From the NCBI GenBank assembly GCA_002359655.1, contig DENL01000035.1:35131-99130 (forward strand): 64,000 nucleotides of DNA, given 5' to 3'. The notes under the pieces were generated by a model, which was not told the origin of the DNA, made no database searches, and saw only the letters and a list, made by a program, of their open reading frames with translations. Made by a program: the position numbers and the translations under genes. Below are positions 34,415 through 44,745 of the stretch, in pieces. This stretch comes from Rickettsiales bacterium UBA2645. Its GTDB lineage: Bacteria; Pseudomonadota; Alphaproteobacteria; Rickettsiales; UBA1997. The first letter of the stretch is position 1, and each line of letters opens with the position of its first letter.

Positions 34415-35263
34415 ATGTTAGTCATTAAAGAAATTTCTAAAATCAGATCTCGCTTAAAAGATGAAAAAAAATCAGACAAAAAAATTGCTTTTGTGCCAAC
34501 AATGGGAGCTCTGCATGATGGTCACTTAGCTTTAATTAAAAAAGCTCAAGAATCTGCTGAAGTTGTGGTTGTGAGTATTTTTATTAACAAGACGCAATTT
34601 AATGATCCAAATGATTATAAAAATTATCCGCGCCAAATTGATAAAGATTTAGAAAAGCTAAAAAATTGCCAAGTTGATTATGTATTTTTACCAGAAGATG
34701 GTGAGATGTTTGATCAATATTTTTCACACAAAATTATTCCAACTCAACTAACTGATTGTCTTTGCGGTCAGAAGCGTTTGGGACATTTTGAAGGTGTAGC
34801 TTTAATCATTACCAAGCTGTTTAATATTATTGATCCCGACATCGCAATTTTTGGTCAGAAGGATTTTCAGCAATTAGCGATTATTAAAAAACTTGTCAGT
34901 GATCTAAATTTCGATGTTGAAATTTATGGATTAGAAACATTGCGCGAAAGCAGTGGATTAGCAATGTCATCACGAAATCAAAGATTATCAGAATCCGATA
35001 AAGTTAAAGCTGCAGAAATATTTTTTGCTTTAAATGAAATAAAAAACGAAGTTATAAAATCTCCGCAAAATTTGGAAAAAATTTTACAAAGTCATAATAA
35101 AAAATTACTAGAAAGTGGCTTTGAAAAAATTGATTATTTAGAGATTCGTCAAGAAAAAGATCTACAACTTGTTACAAATTTTTATCGTTGCGAGCCTTCT
35201 CGTATCTTTATTGCAGCTTATTTGAACGGAATCAGATTAATTGATAATTTACAACTAACATGA
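34415..35263 (+). CDS. panC: Pantoate--beta-alanine ligase
   Basis: Last step of pantothenate synthesis: joins pantoate and beta-alanine using ATP. 282 residues from ATG 34415, two bases after the prmC stop codon region. Signatures: PTMGALHDGHLALI (HIGH-type), FINKTQFN, FGQKDFQQLAII and SSRNQRLS (KMSKS-like). The track of conserved segments is complete. Overlaps the next gene by 4 bp. Confidence 0.95.
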   Translation: MLVIKEISKIRSRLKDEKKSDKKIAFVPTMGALHDGHLALIKKAQESAEVVVVSIFINKTQFNDPNDYKNYPRQIDKDLEKLKNCQVDYVFLPEDGEMFDQYFSHKIIPTQLTDCLCGQKRLGHFEGVALIITKLFNIIDPDIAIFGQKDFQQLAIIKKLVSDLNFDVEIYGLETLRESSGLAMSSRNQRLSESDKVKAAEIFFALNEIKNEVIKSPQNLEKILQSHNKKLLESGFEKIDYLEIRQEKDLQLVTNFYRCEPSRIFIAAYLNGIRLIDNLQLT

Positions 35264-36282
35264 CAACTTACCTTATTCTCAGCAACGCTATTTTTGTAAT
35301 ATTATTTTTACTGATTTTGTTTGAATATTTTGCATTAAAAAAATCTTCCAACAAAGAAATTGCATCTCATCTTGAAAGAATTAGCGACACAGAAAAGCGT
35401 TTAACTCAAGTGCTTACAGATGAGAATAAAAAATCTGAATTACTAATCGCGCAAATTTCTGAAATAAGAAAAGAAAAAGAACAAGAAGCAAAATTACGCT
35501 TTGAAGCTGAAAAACAGATTAATTTGGCTATTCAAAAATCGGAAGACCTTCAAAAAAGAATGATGGATTGGAAAGCTGCACAAGAGTCAGTGATGCAAGA
35601 TGCTCAAAATGCTATTTTTAAAGTTGGCGAAGATCTTTATGAGAGACTCAGCGAGGATTACTTAGATGAAATCAAAAATAATCAAAATTTGTTTGAGCAA
35701 ATCTTGAGACAAAACACAGCAGCTGATAAAAAAGAAGAAAAGAAAAGTTCTGATAACACTGAAATTTTTAAAACCAACAACCGAGAAAATTTAGCTGAGA
35801 ATAAAAAATCTCGCGAAGATATTTCTAAAAAACTTCTTAATCAGCTGAAAGAATCAATGATCAACTCCGAACATATTGAAGGAGAGCAATATTTCTTAAA
35901 CAGCAGTTTCGAAGCCGATAAATCAAAATTATTCCTATGCGAAGCAGCCTTCTTACAAGATGAAAATCTTTATATTCTAGATTTCAAAGGCTGTAATTTT
36001 TTAGATGAATATAATCAATCTGCAGACAAATCTTCAGCACAAAAATCCTTGGAACAAAAGCTTGATAAATATGTGGCTTACTTAGGAAATCCAAAATATC
36101 GCGAAGCAATTTTGAAAGCGGTAAATTCAAAAAACGTAAAATTTGAAACTGGCGACATAATATTTGTTGTTGCTTCAGAGTCTGAAATAACCCTTCTCGA
36201 ATCAACTGGCTATTTAGAAAAACTAGAAAATTCAAATGTTAAGATTGCCACTTTTGAAGAAATTATCGACCTAACTTTATAA
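35260..36282 (+). CDS. RmuC-like coiled-coil protein
   Basis: 340 residues: N-terminal membrane helix (about 5-25), a coiled-coil stretch (about 30-115, rich in Glu/Lys/Gln), then a charged linker and a C-terminal alpha/beta part (FLCEAAFLQDENLYILDFKGCNF ... DIIFVVASESEITLLE) that looks like the restriction-endonuclease-fold domain of RmuC. RmuC proteins are linked to DNA recombination. The match is by architecture, so it is tentative. Confidence 0.55.
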   Translation: MTTYLILSNAIFVILFLLILFEYFALKKSSNKEIASHLERISDTEKRLTQVLTDENKKSELLIAQISEIRKEKEQEAKLRFEAEKQINLAIQKSEDLQKRMMDWKAAQESVMQDAQNAIFKVGEDLYERLSEDYLDEIKNNQNLFEQILRQNTAADKKEEKKSSDNTEIFKTNNRENLAENKKSREDISKKLLNQLKESMINSEHIEGEQYFLNSSFEADKSKLFLCEAAFLQDENLYILDFKGCNFLDEYNQSADKSSAQKSLEQKLDKYVAYLGNPKYREAILKAVNSKNVKFETGDIIFVVASESEITLLESTGYLEKLENSNVKIATFEEIIDLTL

Positions 36283-36292
36283 AATTACGACC

Positions 36293-36553
36293 ATGAATTT
36301 ACCTAAAATTGCAGCAAAAAATCCTTTTCCAGTTGAGGTTGAGCAAGATAAAAAATATTTTTGGTGCTCATGCGGATTATCACAGAAACAGCCTTTTTGC
36401 GATGGCGCTCACAAAGCTTATAAAAATGAAGATGGCAGCAGTCTGATGAAATCAATCTCTTTTACAGCAACTGAGAATAAAACGGTTTTCCTTTGCGGCT
36501 GTAAGCACAGTAAAAATCCCCCTTTCTGTGATGGAACTCACTCTTCTTGCTAG
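36293..36553 (+). CDS. CDGSH iron-sulfur domain protein, two domains
   Basis: 86 residues with two CDGSH motifs: C25, C27, C36, H40 (CSCGLSQKQPFCDGAH) and C68, C70, C79, H83 (CGCKHSKNPPFCDGTH). Each would bind a 2Fe-2S cluster by three Cys and one His, as in mitoNEET-type proteins. Bacterial tandem CDGSH proteins have poorly defined redox roles. Lies 10 bp after the RmuC-like gene and 5 bp before the ABC transporter. Confidence 0.92.
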   Translation: MNLPKIAAKNPFPVEVEQDKKYFWCSCGLSQKQPFCDGAHKAYKNEDGSSLMKSISFTATENKTVFLCGCKHSKNPPFCDGTHSSC

Positions 36554-36558
36554 AAATA

Positions 36559-38316
36559 ATGGAAGAAAAATCAGCAAAACTACAAAACCTGTTTGCTCTT
36601 CTAACCTTCTTTAAGCCTTATCGTCGCCAAACATTTTTTGCTTTTTTAGCTCTACTTATAACCGCTTTGATGGTTTTATTTTTTGGTAAAATTATCAAAT
36701 ACATAATTGATTACGGCTTTGTTAAGCAAGATCAACATTTACTAAATTTATCATTATTTGCCTTCATTATCGCAGTAATAATTATGGCCGTTGCTGGCTA
36801 TTATCGCTCTTCGCTGATTAACTCTGTCGCTGAAAAAGTAATCGCTGATTTACGAAAAAAAGTTTATAATCACATTATTCATGTCTCGAGCGAATTTTTT
36901 GAAATCACCAAAAGCGGTGATGTAGTTTCGCGCCTCACTGTTGATACAGCGCTACTCTATGAAACTTTGAGCAGCACCATTTCATTTTTATTACGCAATT
37001 CGCTTTTTTTTGTTGGCGGAATTTGTTTGTTATTTTTCACCAGCGTCAAACTTGGATTACTCACAATGCTAATAATTCCATTAGCAATCGCGCCAGTTAT
37101 TTTTATGGGTAAGTCTGTAAAAAATCTTTCAAAACATTCGCAAGCAGCTTTAGCAGAAGTTGGATCACATATTGAAGAAAGCATTAACGGCATCAAAACT
37201 ATTCAATCTTATTTATGCGAAGAAAAAGAAAGTCGTAATTTTTCTGGCTTTATCGACAATGCTTTGAAAATTTCTTTAGAAAAAATTCGCCTCAAATCTT
37301 TGATGGTTGCCTTAGTAATAACTTTTGCTTTTGGCGGAATTGCGCTTGTTTTAGTTTGTGGCGGCAATGATGTCATTAGTGGTAAAATGACTTCAGGTGC
37401 TTTGTCTTCTTTTATTTTTTATTCGATAATCACCGCCACTTCTTTAGTTTCTCTAAGTCAAATTGCTGGACAATTACAAACCGCCTCTGCCGCTTCTGCA
37501 AGAATTTTTGAACTTCTAAAAATCGATTCTCCAGTCAAAGAAGTCAAAGATCCGCAGCCATTTTCTTTAAGCAAAGAAATTAACATTAAATTCGAAAATG
37601 TTAATTTTTCTTATCCAAGTCGCCGCGAAAATTTGGTACTTAGAAATTTTAATTTGGAAATAAAACCGCGAGAAAAAATTGCTATCGTCGGATCAAGCGG
37701 AGCTGGTAAAAGCACGATTCTACAGCTTTTACTGCGTTTTTATGATATTAATTCTGGCATTATTTCTCTTAATAATCGCGATATTAATTTACTTTCATTT
37801 TCTGATTTAAGAAAAAATTTCTCTTACATTTCGCAAGATTGTTTTATTTTTTCTGGTACAATTTTTGAAAACATCGCTTACGCAGATAAATCAACCACCA
37901 AGGCTCAAGTTGAGAAAATAATTTCCGAAAACTCCGCGCTGCATTTTATCAATAATTTACCAGAAAAAATTGATAATTTTGTTGGAGAAAAAGGTATTAA
38001 ACTTTCGGGAGGACAACGCCAAAGAATTGCCATTGCACGCTCTATTATCAAAGATTCGCCGATTTTACTTTTAGATGAAGCGACTTCAGCACTTGATAAT
38101 CAGAATGAAAAAGTCATTGCTCAAGCAATTGCTGATTTAGCGCAAGACAAAACTACCATAACCATTGCACACCGCTTATCATCAATCATCAATGCTGATA
38201 GAATTATTTTTATTAAAGATGGTAATATCGCCGAAATCGGCTCACATCAAGACTTGATAGCTCGCAATGGATTTTACAAAAAAATGTACGAAGCAGAAAT
38301 TTTAGAGATAATATAA
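36559..38316 (+). CDS. ABC exporter, fused permease and ATPase (MsbA-like)
   Basis: 585 residues from ATG 36559 (an in-frame TTG lies 12 bp upstream). Six membrane segments in the first ~310 residues, then the ATPase: Walker A GSSGAGKST, signature LSGGQRQR, Walker B ILLLDEATSALD, H-loop IAHRLSS. A homodimeric half-transporter; MsbA-like lipid export is a family inference, and multidrug export is the alternative. Last gene of the run from fdx; convergent with the ABC-F gene, 3 bp apart. Confidence 0.9.
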   Translation: MEEKSAKLQNLFALLTFFKPYRRQTFFAFLALLITALMVLFFGKIIKYIIDYGFVKQDQHLLNLSLFAFIIAVIIMAVAGYYRSSLINSVAEKVIADLRKKVYNHIIHVSSEFFEITKSGDVVSRLTVDTALLYETLSSTISFLLRNSLFFVGGICLLFFTSVKLGLLTMLIIPLAIAPVIFMGKSVKNLSKHSQAALAEVGSHIEESINGIKTIQSYLCEEKESRNFSGFIDNALKISLEKIRLKSLMVALVITFAFGGIALVLVCGGNDVISGKMTSGALSSFIFYSIITATSLVSLSQIAGQLQTASAASARIFELLKIDSPVKEVKDPQPFSLSKEINIKFENVNFSYPSRRENLVLRNFNLEIKPREKIAIVGSSGAGKSTILQLLLRFYDINSGIISLNNRDINLLSFSDLRKNFSYISQDCFIFSGTIFENIAYADKSTTKAQVEKIISENSALHFINNLPEKIDNFVGEKGIKLSGGQRQRIAIARSIIKDSPILLLDEATSALDNQNEKVIAQAIADLAQDKTTITIAHRLSSIINADRIIFIKDGNIAEIGSHQDLIARNGFYKKMYEAEILEII

Positions 38317-38319
38317 AAT

Positions 38320-39810
38320 CTAGTGATCTTTCCAACCAACTCGCTTCAAGAAAAATTCGTAAGAATCCTCAAAGGTAAAGGTTTTGTTATCGTCAAAAAT
38401 AATTAATTTATTAGCAATTTCGCGCAAGAAATGTTCATCATGCGTAACAGTTACAACCGCGCCCTCGAAGCTTTTAATGGCTTCAAGCAAAGATTCACAA
38501 GATTCCATATCTAAGTGATTTGTTGGCTCATCTAGAAGAAGTAAATTTGCGCCTTTCAATAAAATTTTTCCAAGCATCACGCGACTTTTTTCTCCACCAG
38601 AAAGTACGCCGATTTTTTTATTTGCCAAATCAGAGGAAAACATCATATTGCCGCAAACCTGACGCACTCTGGTTATAGGAAGTTTTTCATCAACTTTTTG
38701 TAACTCTTCGTAAACCGAACGATTATTATCAAGACGATCAATATTCATTTGACCAAAATAGCCAATTTCAGTTTTGCCATTAACTTTGATATTGCCATAA
38801 AGCGGCAAGTTATCTTGCGTTAGAAGCTTGAGCAAAGTTGATTTACCTTTGCCGTTTTTTCCGATCACACAAATTTTGTCACCGTTGGCAATTTTAAAAG
38901 AGAGATTTTTAATCAATAAATGTTCGGGATTATAGCCAAAAGCCAGTGCTTCAGCCTCAACCATATTTTCTTTGCTGGCATAAAGATTGTGATTAAATTT
39001 AAAATCCAGCGTTTGCACATGTTCTAATTTTTCTTTCACATCTTGTTTTTCGAGCATCTTTACACGTGATTGCACTCGGCTCGCTTGACTTGCTTTTGAG
39101 CCAAAACGATCAATCCATTCTTGAGTTTTTTGTCTTTGTTTATCTTCGTTGATGCGAGTTTTTTCGTAAATTTCTTCTTCAGCAGCAATTTTTTCACGAA
39201 CACCTTGAGTGTTTCCCGGAACCTTTTTAAAGCCTTTGCGATGAATTACTAAAGTGTGAGAAATCACGTCATCCATGAATCCGCGGTCATGCGTGATTAA
39301 AATTAATTCGCCTTCCCATTCGCGTAAAAATTCTTTCAACCAGCGAATTGAGTGAATATCGAGATAGTTTGTCGGCTCGTCCAAAAGCAACATTTGTGGT
39401 TCAACCAAAAGCAATTTGGCTAAATTTAATTTTACTTGAAATCCGCCAGAAAATTTTTTCGGATCTTTGTAGAGGTCATCGTAAGTAAAGCCTAAGCCAT
39501 ATAAAATATTTTCACCTTTCCAGCCCTCGTGTTCGCGATCCTGAGGCAAGACTGAGCAAATTTCGTCTAAAACTGTTTCGTGAGTAAAGCTAATATGTTG
39601 TTCTAAATGTCCAATGCGATAACCACGCGGAATTTCTACCGTGCCCGAATCAGGTTCTAATTTTTTTAAAATTAATTTTAAAAAAGTTGATTTGCCACTG
39701 CCATTGCGCCCAATCAAGCCAACCTTTTCACGTCCATTAATGATAAAATTTCCGTCGGTAAAAACATCGTGTCCGGAAAATGAAATAGATAAATCTTTAA
39801 CTCTGATCAC
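38320..39810 (-). CDS. ABC-F family ribosome-associated ATPase
   Basis: 496 residues with two ABC domains and no membrane part: first Walker A GRNGSGKST with signature FSGGFQ; second GKNGKGKST with LSGGEKSR; both have LLLDEPTNxLD. The linker (about 190-270) is charged and helical. ABC-F proteins act at the ribosomal E site to relieve stalls; the subtype is unclear. It starts on the left flank of the Tim44-like gene. Confidence 0.93.
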   Translation of the reverse strand: MIRVKDLSISFSGHDVFTDGNFIINGREKVGLIGRNGSGKSTFLKLILKKLEPDSGTVEIPRGYRIGHLEQHISFTHETVLDEICSVLPQDREHEGWKGENILYGLGFTYDDLYKDPKKFSGGFQVKLNLAKLLLVEPQMLLLDEPTNYLDIHSIRWLKEFLREWEGELILITHDRGFMDDVISHTLVIHRKGFKKVPGNTQGVREKIAAEEEIYEKTRINEDKQRQKTQEWIDRFGSKASQASRVQSRVKMLEKQDVKEKLEHVQTLDFKFNHNLYASKENMVEAEALAFGYNPEHLLIKNLSFKIANGDKICVIGKNGKGKSTLLKLLTQDNLPLYGNIKVNGKTEIGYFGQMNIDRLDNNRSVYEELQKVDEKLPITRVRQVCGNMMFSSDLANKKIGVLSGGEKSRVMLGKILLKGANLLLLDEPTNHLDMESCESLLEAIKSFEGAVVTVTHDEHFLREIANKLIIFDDNKTFTFEDSYEFFLKRVGWKDH

Positions 39811-39850
39811 TGTTTAAATTTTTTTAAGGATTAAAAATAGCTGAAGAAAA

Positions 39851-40834
39851 TTATTCAACTTGCGCAATCGCGGATAAAATCCAATTAGCCGAAGAGTTGT
39901 ATCTTACAAAAGTCCAAGCTTCTGAAGTAATAACCAAATTTCTATTGCCGCCCTCAACAATATAATCTGCATCTTGCGGATTTTTGTTTAGATTAATCAT
40001 GTAATCAAAAGCTGACCACTCAATAATTGCAGTAGCATATTGCATTTCATCTTCTTGCCAAGATTCAGTGATGTTGATCATCGTCACATCAACTTCTTCA
40101 ACTTTATTGGCGATACCTTGGCTAATATTTTGTGATAGAGAATCAGAAAAATATTTGGCCATTTCTGGCGTTGTTAATCTTTTTAAACTATCGATATCTT
40201 GATTTGACCAAGCATTTTGTACATTGATTAGAAGCTCTTTAAATTTGATTTTTTCTGATTCTGCTAAGTTGATATTAATCACTGGCGTTTGAGAAAAATT
40301 AGATCCATTGCCAGAAGCGTTAGATATGTTTGAAGCATTGTAAGTAGAATTTCTGGTCATCTTTCTGATTAAGAAAAAAACAGCAAAAGCACTAAGAGCC
40401 ATTAAAATTAAATTAATCAAAAATCCACCGCCACTTGCTCCCATACCACCAAAGCCAGAATTACCAAACAACATATGTCCAAGCCAAGATCCAGCCAGAA
40501 CTGCACCAACTGTAGTTAAGAAAGGATTGCGTTGAAAAAAATTGGCTGCGCGATTTGGTCCAGCATTTTGCTGATTTTGTGCATTAGTTGTATTTTGACT
40601 GGCAGAATTTTTATCAGAATTTTGTTTAGCTGATTTTTGCATCGGTGCGTAATTTTTACCATTAGAGCCACCACCTTCAAAAGTACGACTTCCTCTTGAA
40701 CCTTGATTAAAATGCGATGTTGAAGAGCGACCCGAGCCAAAAGATGAGCGGCCGCCAGCTCTAGCAAAAACTTCTTGGATACTGTTAAATAAAAATACAA
40801 AAGTGACTATGAGAACAGATATTTTTTTAAACAT
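39851..40834 (-). CDS. Tim44-like domain membrane protein
   Basis: 327 residues. A signal/anchor (1-24, VFARAGGR) is followed by a Ser/Gly/Asn-rich disordered region (about 25-95), two hydrophobic segments near 100-125 and 140-162, and a C-terminal Tim44/Tim44-like domain (about 190-327: KFKELLINVQNAWSNQDIDSLKRLTTPEMAKYFSD). Such proteins are bacterial relatives of the mitochondrial import factor Tim44. Role unknown. Confidence 0.85.
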   Translation of the reverse strand: MFKKISVLIVTFVFLFNSIQEVFARAGGRSSFGSGRSSTSHFNQGSRGSRTFEGGGSNGKNYAPMQKSAKQNSDKNSASQNTTNAQNQQNAGPNRAANFFQRNPFLTTVGAVLAGSWLGHMLFGNSGFGGMGASGGGFLINLILMALSAFAVFFLIRKMTRNSTYNASNISNASGNGSNFSQTPVININLAESEKIKFKELLINVQNAWSNQDIDSLKRLTTPEMAKYFSDSLSQNISQGIANKVEEVDVTMINITESWQEDEMQYATAIIEWSAFDYMINLNKNPQDADYIVEGGNRNLVITSEAWTFVRYNSSANWILSAIAQVE

Positions 40835-40936
40835 TTTAAGCGGATTTTGTTTGGTTATTAATAAAAAATTTCACTAAATTTTGCTTATCTAATCTAGATT
40901 AGAGCGACTTATTTTTATAATTCTAAGCACAATTTT

Positions 40937-41314
40937 ATGAACTTAAAAAAATTAACTGAAGCAGAAGCTCGCGTAATATTGCATAAAGGCACCGAGGCTC
41001 CTTTTACTGGTGAGTTTTATAAAAAACCAAATCAGGAAGGTAAATATCTTTGCAAACAATGCGGAGCCGAGCTTTTTTCAACCGCTGATCAATTCAATTC
41101 ACATTGTGGTTGGCCAAGTTTTGACGATGAAACTCCAAGCTCAGTAAAAAAAGTTACAGATGCAGATGGTCGCAGAACTGAAATTTTATGCCAAAAATGT
41201 GATGGGCATTTAGGGCATATTTTTCACGGCGAAGGATTTACTAAAAAAGATGCGCGCTATTGCGTAAATTCCATTTCGCTAGATTTTGTCAAACTAAAAT
41301 CTAGCGAGAAGTAA
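40937..41314 (+). CDS. msrB: Peptide methionine (R)-S-oxide reductase
   Basis: Repairs R-sulfoxide of methionine in proteins. 125 residues: zinc pairs CKQCGAEL and CQKCDGHL, substrate-site HCGWPSF, and catalytic Cys in RYCVNSISLDF. Short enough to be the bare MsrB domain; no msrA fused. Convergent with the pirin gene (6 bp between stops). Confidence 0.96.
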   Translation: MNLKKLTEAEARVILHKGTEAPFTGEFYKKPNQEGKYLCKQCGAELFSTADQFNSHCGWPSFDDETPSSVKKVTDADGRRTEILCQKCDGHLGHIFHGEGFTKKDARYCVNSISLDFVKLKSSEK

Positions 41315-41320
41315 AATCAA

Positions 41321-42016
41321 CTACAAATCAAACAACAAAAATTCTGAATTTTCCTTGGCAATTATTGTTATTTCTTTCTCATTATCAATTGCAGCAGCAT
41401 CTCCATTTGTAAGTATTTGATCGTTTAAAAAAATTTTTCCCGTAATCATTTGCAGCCAAATTTTTCTTTGCGGTTTGATGATAAAATTAAATTTTTTTCC
41501 AGCAGAGAATTTTGCCGAGAAAATCTCAGCATCTTGGTTTATTCGAATTGAACCATCGCGTCCCGAAGCAGATACTACAAGTACAAAATCATTTTTTTCA
41601 AAATCTTTAGTAAAAGATTTTTGATCGTAGCGCGGTTTAATTTGTTTTAATTTTGGTAAAATCCAAATTTGTAAAAGATGAGTTTCGCGATCTTTTTCAT
41701 GGTTAAATTCTGAGTGAAAAACTCCGCTTCCGGCACTCATAATTTGCAATTCGCCAGGCAGGATTGTTGAGGCGTTTCCCATTGAATCTTGATGCGAAAG
41801 CGCGCCAGAAATTACATAAGTTATAATTTCCATATCGCTATGTGGATGTTTGCCAAAGCCTTGTCCTGCTGCGATATAATCTTCATTAATTACACGCAAA
41901 TTACCAAAATGTATATGTTCTGGATCATAATAATTGGCAAAAGAAAATGTATGAAAAGATTTAAGCCAGCCATGATTTGCGGCACCGCGCTCATTTGATT
42001 TTCTAATTGTAATCAT
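41321..42016 (-). CDS. Pirin family protein
   Basis: 231-residue bicupin. Metal-site histidines HFGNLRVIN, GKHPHSDMEIITYVISG and HSEFNHEK are present; YhhW-type members have quercetin 2,3-dioxygenase activity in vitro. The N-terminal sequence HGWLKSFHTFSFANYYDP is diagnostic. Divergent from the azoreductase gene, so the two may share control. Confidence 0.93.
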   Translation of the reverse strand: MITIRKSNERGAANHGWLKSFHTFSFANYYDPEHIHFGNLRVINEDYIAAGQGFGKHPHSDMEIITYVISGALSHQDSMGNASTILPGELQIMSAGSGVFHSEFNHEKDRETHLLQIWILPKLKQIKPRYDQKSFTKDFEKNDFVLVVSASGRDGSIRINQDAEIFSAKFSAGKKFNFIIKPQRKIWLQMITGKIFLNDQILTNGDAAAIDNEKEITIIAKENSEFLLFDL

Positions 42017-42105
42017 AAATTTAGTTTTTAAGAAGTTGGTTGCTATTAAATAGTTAGTTACAAAAAGAAACTAATAAAAAGCAACAATTAATAATTAATA
42101 AAACC

Positions 42106-42717
42106 ATGAAAACTCTGATTGTAAAATATTTACCAAGTGGCGTTAATTCTAATACTAAAAAACTTTTAGATCTATTTTTAGAACAAACCAAAGCACAAAA
42201 TATTGAAACTATTGATCTGCTAAAAGAGCAAATGCCAATATTTAACGAAGCCTCTATACAAGCTTATTACAAGCGTAATTATGGCGGACAAAAACTTGAT
42301 GTAACCGAGGCCAAACTTTTAGAGAAAAATGATCAACTTATCGCTCAATTAAAATCTTCTGATATTTTGGTTTTGGCTTATCCAATGCATAATTTTGGCA
42401 TGCCGGCTGCAGTTAAAGCTTATTTCGACGCCGTAATTTTTAATGGCGAAACTTTTGAAATGGGTAAAAAAATGATGGCCGGTAAAAAAGCTCTAACTCT
42501 TTTCACCTCTGGTGGAATCTACTCGCAAGACCATTTCAATCTTGATTATCCAAACTGGAATACCATCGATTTGCTTAGTAGAATAAATTTTAATTTTATG
42601 GGCTTTGATGAGTCAGAAATAATTCACACTTCGCTGCGTGATCCCGCAACTCAAAGCGAGAGGCTAGTGCAATCTAAAGAAAAAATCAGCGCAATTGTAA
42701 GTAAATGGTATAAGTAA
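42106..42717 (+). CDS. azoR: FMN-dependent NADH azoreductase-like quinone reductase
   Basis: 203 residues of the flavodoxin-like NAD(P)H:quinone oxidoreductase family. LVLAYPMHNFGMPAAVKAYFDAV carries the FMN-binding and substrate-side residues; the N terminus MKTLIVKYLPSGVNSNTKKL binds phosphate. AzoR reduces quinones and azo compounds by NADH, protecting from electrophiles. Followed by repeat copy B. Confidence 0.9.
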   Translation: MKTLIVKYLPSGVNSNTKKLLDLFLEQTKAQNIETIDLLKEQMPIFNEASIQAYYKRNYGGQKLDVTEAKLLEKNDQLIAQLKSSDILVLAYPMHNFGMPAAVKAYFDAVIFNGETFEMGKKMMAGKKALTLFTSGGIYSQDHFNLDYPNWNTIDLLSRINFNFMGFDESEIIHTSLRDPATQSERLVQSKEKISAIVSKWYK

Positions 42718-42726
42718 AAGCAGGCC

Positions 42727-42876
42727 TATACCAAATCTAAAATTTATTGATATTATTTGATTTGGTATATTGGGGATCCACGCAAAGCGGGGCGCGACTT
42801 GTGTCACGTTTCCGTATCACGAAGGGATAAAGGACAAATAATTTATACCAAATCTAAAGAATTTAGATTTGGTATA
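42727..42876. repeat. Palindrome-rich repeat element, copy B
   Basis: 150 bp between convergent azoR and recQ. The right end is a near-perfect palindrome with 15-bp arms (42844-42858 with 42862-42876), and the left end also folds (TATACCAAATC ... GATTTGGTATA, 42727-42769). It is about 23 bp longer than copy A in the central part and otherwise nearly identical over both ends. Being between convergent genes, it may also act as terminator. Confidence 0.85.
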
Positions 42877-42923
42877 AATTCATCGACAAAACGCTGAAGT
42901 GCTTTGTTTGGTGACTTAGCTTT

Positions 42924-44741
42924 TTAACCACTCACAATTTGTAAAAATTTTTTACCGTATTTTTTGATTTTTGCTTCACCAACCCCGCTAATTTTTGTCA
43001 TTTCGTTTAGAGATTTTGGCAGAATTTTTACCATTTCAATCAGAGTTTTATCGTGAAATACAATGTAAGGCGGAAGGTTTTGAGCCTTTGCTATTTCAAG
43101 TCTCTTGGCTTTTAATTTGACGAAAAGTTCATTTTCAAAATCACTTTCAAGAGCAAAAATAATTTTGCTTTTTGTTTTGTCATTTGTACTGACAGAATTT
43201 TTATTTTTTACTTTCAAAGCAACTTTTCGCATTTGAATTTTTTCTTTGCTTTGCAAAAATTTTTTGCCTGCTTCAGTAATTTTAACTCCGCCAAAGCCTT
43301 CAATATCAACCTTAAGAAGGTTTGTGGCAATTAGTTGACGAAAAATACTTTGCCACTCAACCTTGCTAAATTCTTTGCCAATTCCAAAAGTACTAATTTT
43401 GTCGTGAGCAAAATTTTTCATACGCTCATCAGAATTTCCAAGCAAAACATCGATTAAATATCCAACACCAAATCTTTGCTCTGTTCGAAAAACACAAGAA
43501 ATTGCTTTTTGCGCGGCGATAGTTGCATCAAAGGTTTCGGGCTTATTTAGGCAATTATCGCAATTACCGCAAGCGGCTGATTTATCACCGAAATATTCTA
43601 GCAAAATTTGCCTGCGACATGTTGAAGCTTCGCAAAGTCCGAGCAGAGAATTTAATTTTTGGCGCTCGATTCTTTTTTGATTTTCTTCAGAATTTGACTC
43701 TTCAATAAAATTTCTCTGCATTTCTACATCAGCTAATCCGTAGCACATCCATGCATTAGCCGGCAATCCGTCACGCCCTGCTCTACCAGTTTCTTGGTAA
43801 TAGGATTCGATATTTTTTGGAATATTTAAGTGAGCAACGAAACGCACATCTGGCTTGTCAATTCCCATACCAAAAGCAATTGTTGCCACCATGATTACGC
43901 CGTCTTGTAGTAAAAATTTTTCTTGATTTTTTCTTCGCTGCTCTGGCATCATTGCGCCATGATAAGCAAAAGCGTTGTAGCCTTCTTGTTTCAACCAAGC
44001 TGCGGTTTCTTCAGTACTTTTGCGCGACAAGCAATAAACAATTCCGCTATCATTTTGATGATTTTCTTTGATGAAATCGAGTAGCTGTTTTTTGCTATTT
44101 TGACGCTCAATAATTGAGTAAGTGATATTGGGCCGATCAAAGCCAGCAACAAAAATTTTAGCATCTTCCAGCACCAAACGCTCAATAATATCTTTACGAG
44201 TTGGGGCGTCGGCAGTTGCTGTTAGAGCAATTCTTGATACGTTTGGGAATTTCTTCGCCAGAATTTTAAGCTCAGTATAAACAGGACGAAAATCATGTCC
44301 CCACTGCGAAACACAGTGCGCTTCATCAATTGCAAAAAGTGAAATTTTTATTTGTGTTAGCGATTCTAAAAACTCTTCCATCAAAAGCCTTTCAGGCGCT
44401 ACATAAAGCAAATCGAGTTTTTTATCTTTAATTAACTTTTTGATTTCCCAAACTTCTGCTGAGCTCATCGAGGAATTGATCGCGGCTGCACTTACTCCAG
44501 CCTGAATCAAAGCACTTACTTGATCTTGCATCAAGGCGATTAATGGCGAAATCACGATTGCCAAACCATCCAAACATAAAGCCGGAATTTGATAGCAAAG
44601 CGACTTGCCACCACCAGTTGGCATAAGCACAAAACAGTTTTTACCAGCAATAACTTCGTTAATAATTTCTTGCTGATTGCCACGAAATTTATCGTAGCCA
44701 AAAACTTTTTTTAATATTTGTGCTGGCAATGCTTTTTGCAT
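42924..44741 (-). CDS. recQ: ATP-dependent DNA helicase RecQ
   Basis: 3'-5' helicase of recombination and repair. 605 residues from ATG 44741: Walker [15 protein letters not shown] box in [20 protein letters not shown] motif VI, zinc-binding RQC ([11 protein letters not shown] ... CGNCDNC), and a C-terminal HRDC domain ([14 protein letters not shown]). An in-frame ATG at 44831 would add 30 Ala/Lys-rich residues that overlap a small upstream gene, so it is disfavoured. Confidence 0.93.
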   Translation of the reverse strand: MQKALPAQILKKVFGYDKFRGNQQEIINEVIAGKNCFVLMPTGGGKSLCYQIPALCLDGLAIVISPLIALMQDQVSALIQAGVSAAAINSSMSSAEVWEIKKLIKDKKLDLLYVAPERLLMEEFLESLTQIKISLFAIDEAHCVSQWGHDFRPVYTELKILAKKFPNVSRIALTATADAPTRKDIIERLVLEDAKIFVAGFDRPNITYSIIERQNSKKQLLDFIKENHQNDSGIVYCLSRKSTEETAAWLKQEGYNAFAYHGAMMPEQRRKNQEKFLLQDGVIMVATIAFGMGIDKPDVRFVAHLNIPKNIESYYQETGRAGRDGLPANAWMCYGLADVEMQRNFIEESNSEENQKRIERQKLNSLLGLCEASTCRRQILLEYFGDKSAACGNCDNCLNKPETFDATIAAQKAISCVFRTEQRFGVGYLIDVLLGNSDERMKNFAHDKISTFGIGKEFSKVEWQSIFRQLIATNLLKVDIEGFGGVKITEAGKKFLQSKEKIQMRKVALKVKNKNSVSTNDKTKSKIIFALESDFENELFVKLKAKRLEIAKAQNLPPYIVFHDKTLIEMVKILPKSLNEMTKISGVGEAKIKKYGKKFLQIVSG

Positions 44742-44745
44742 TTGA

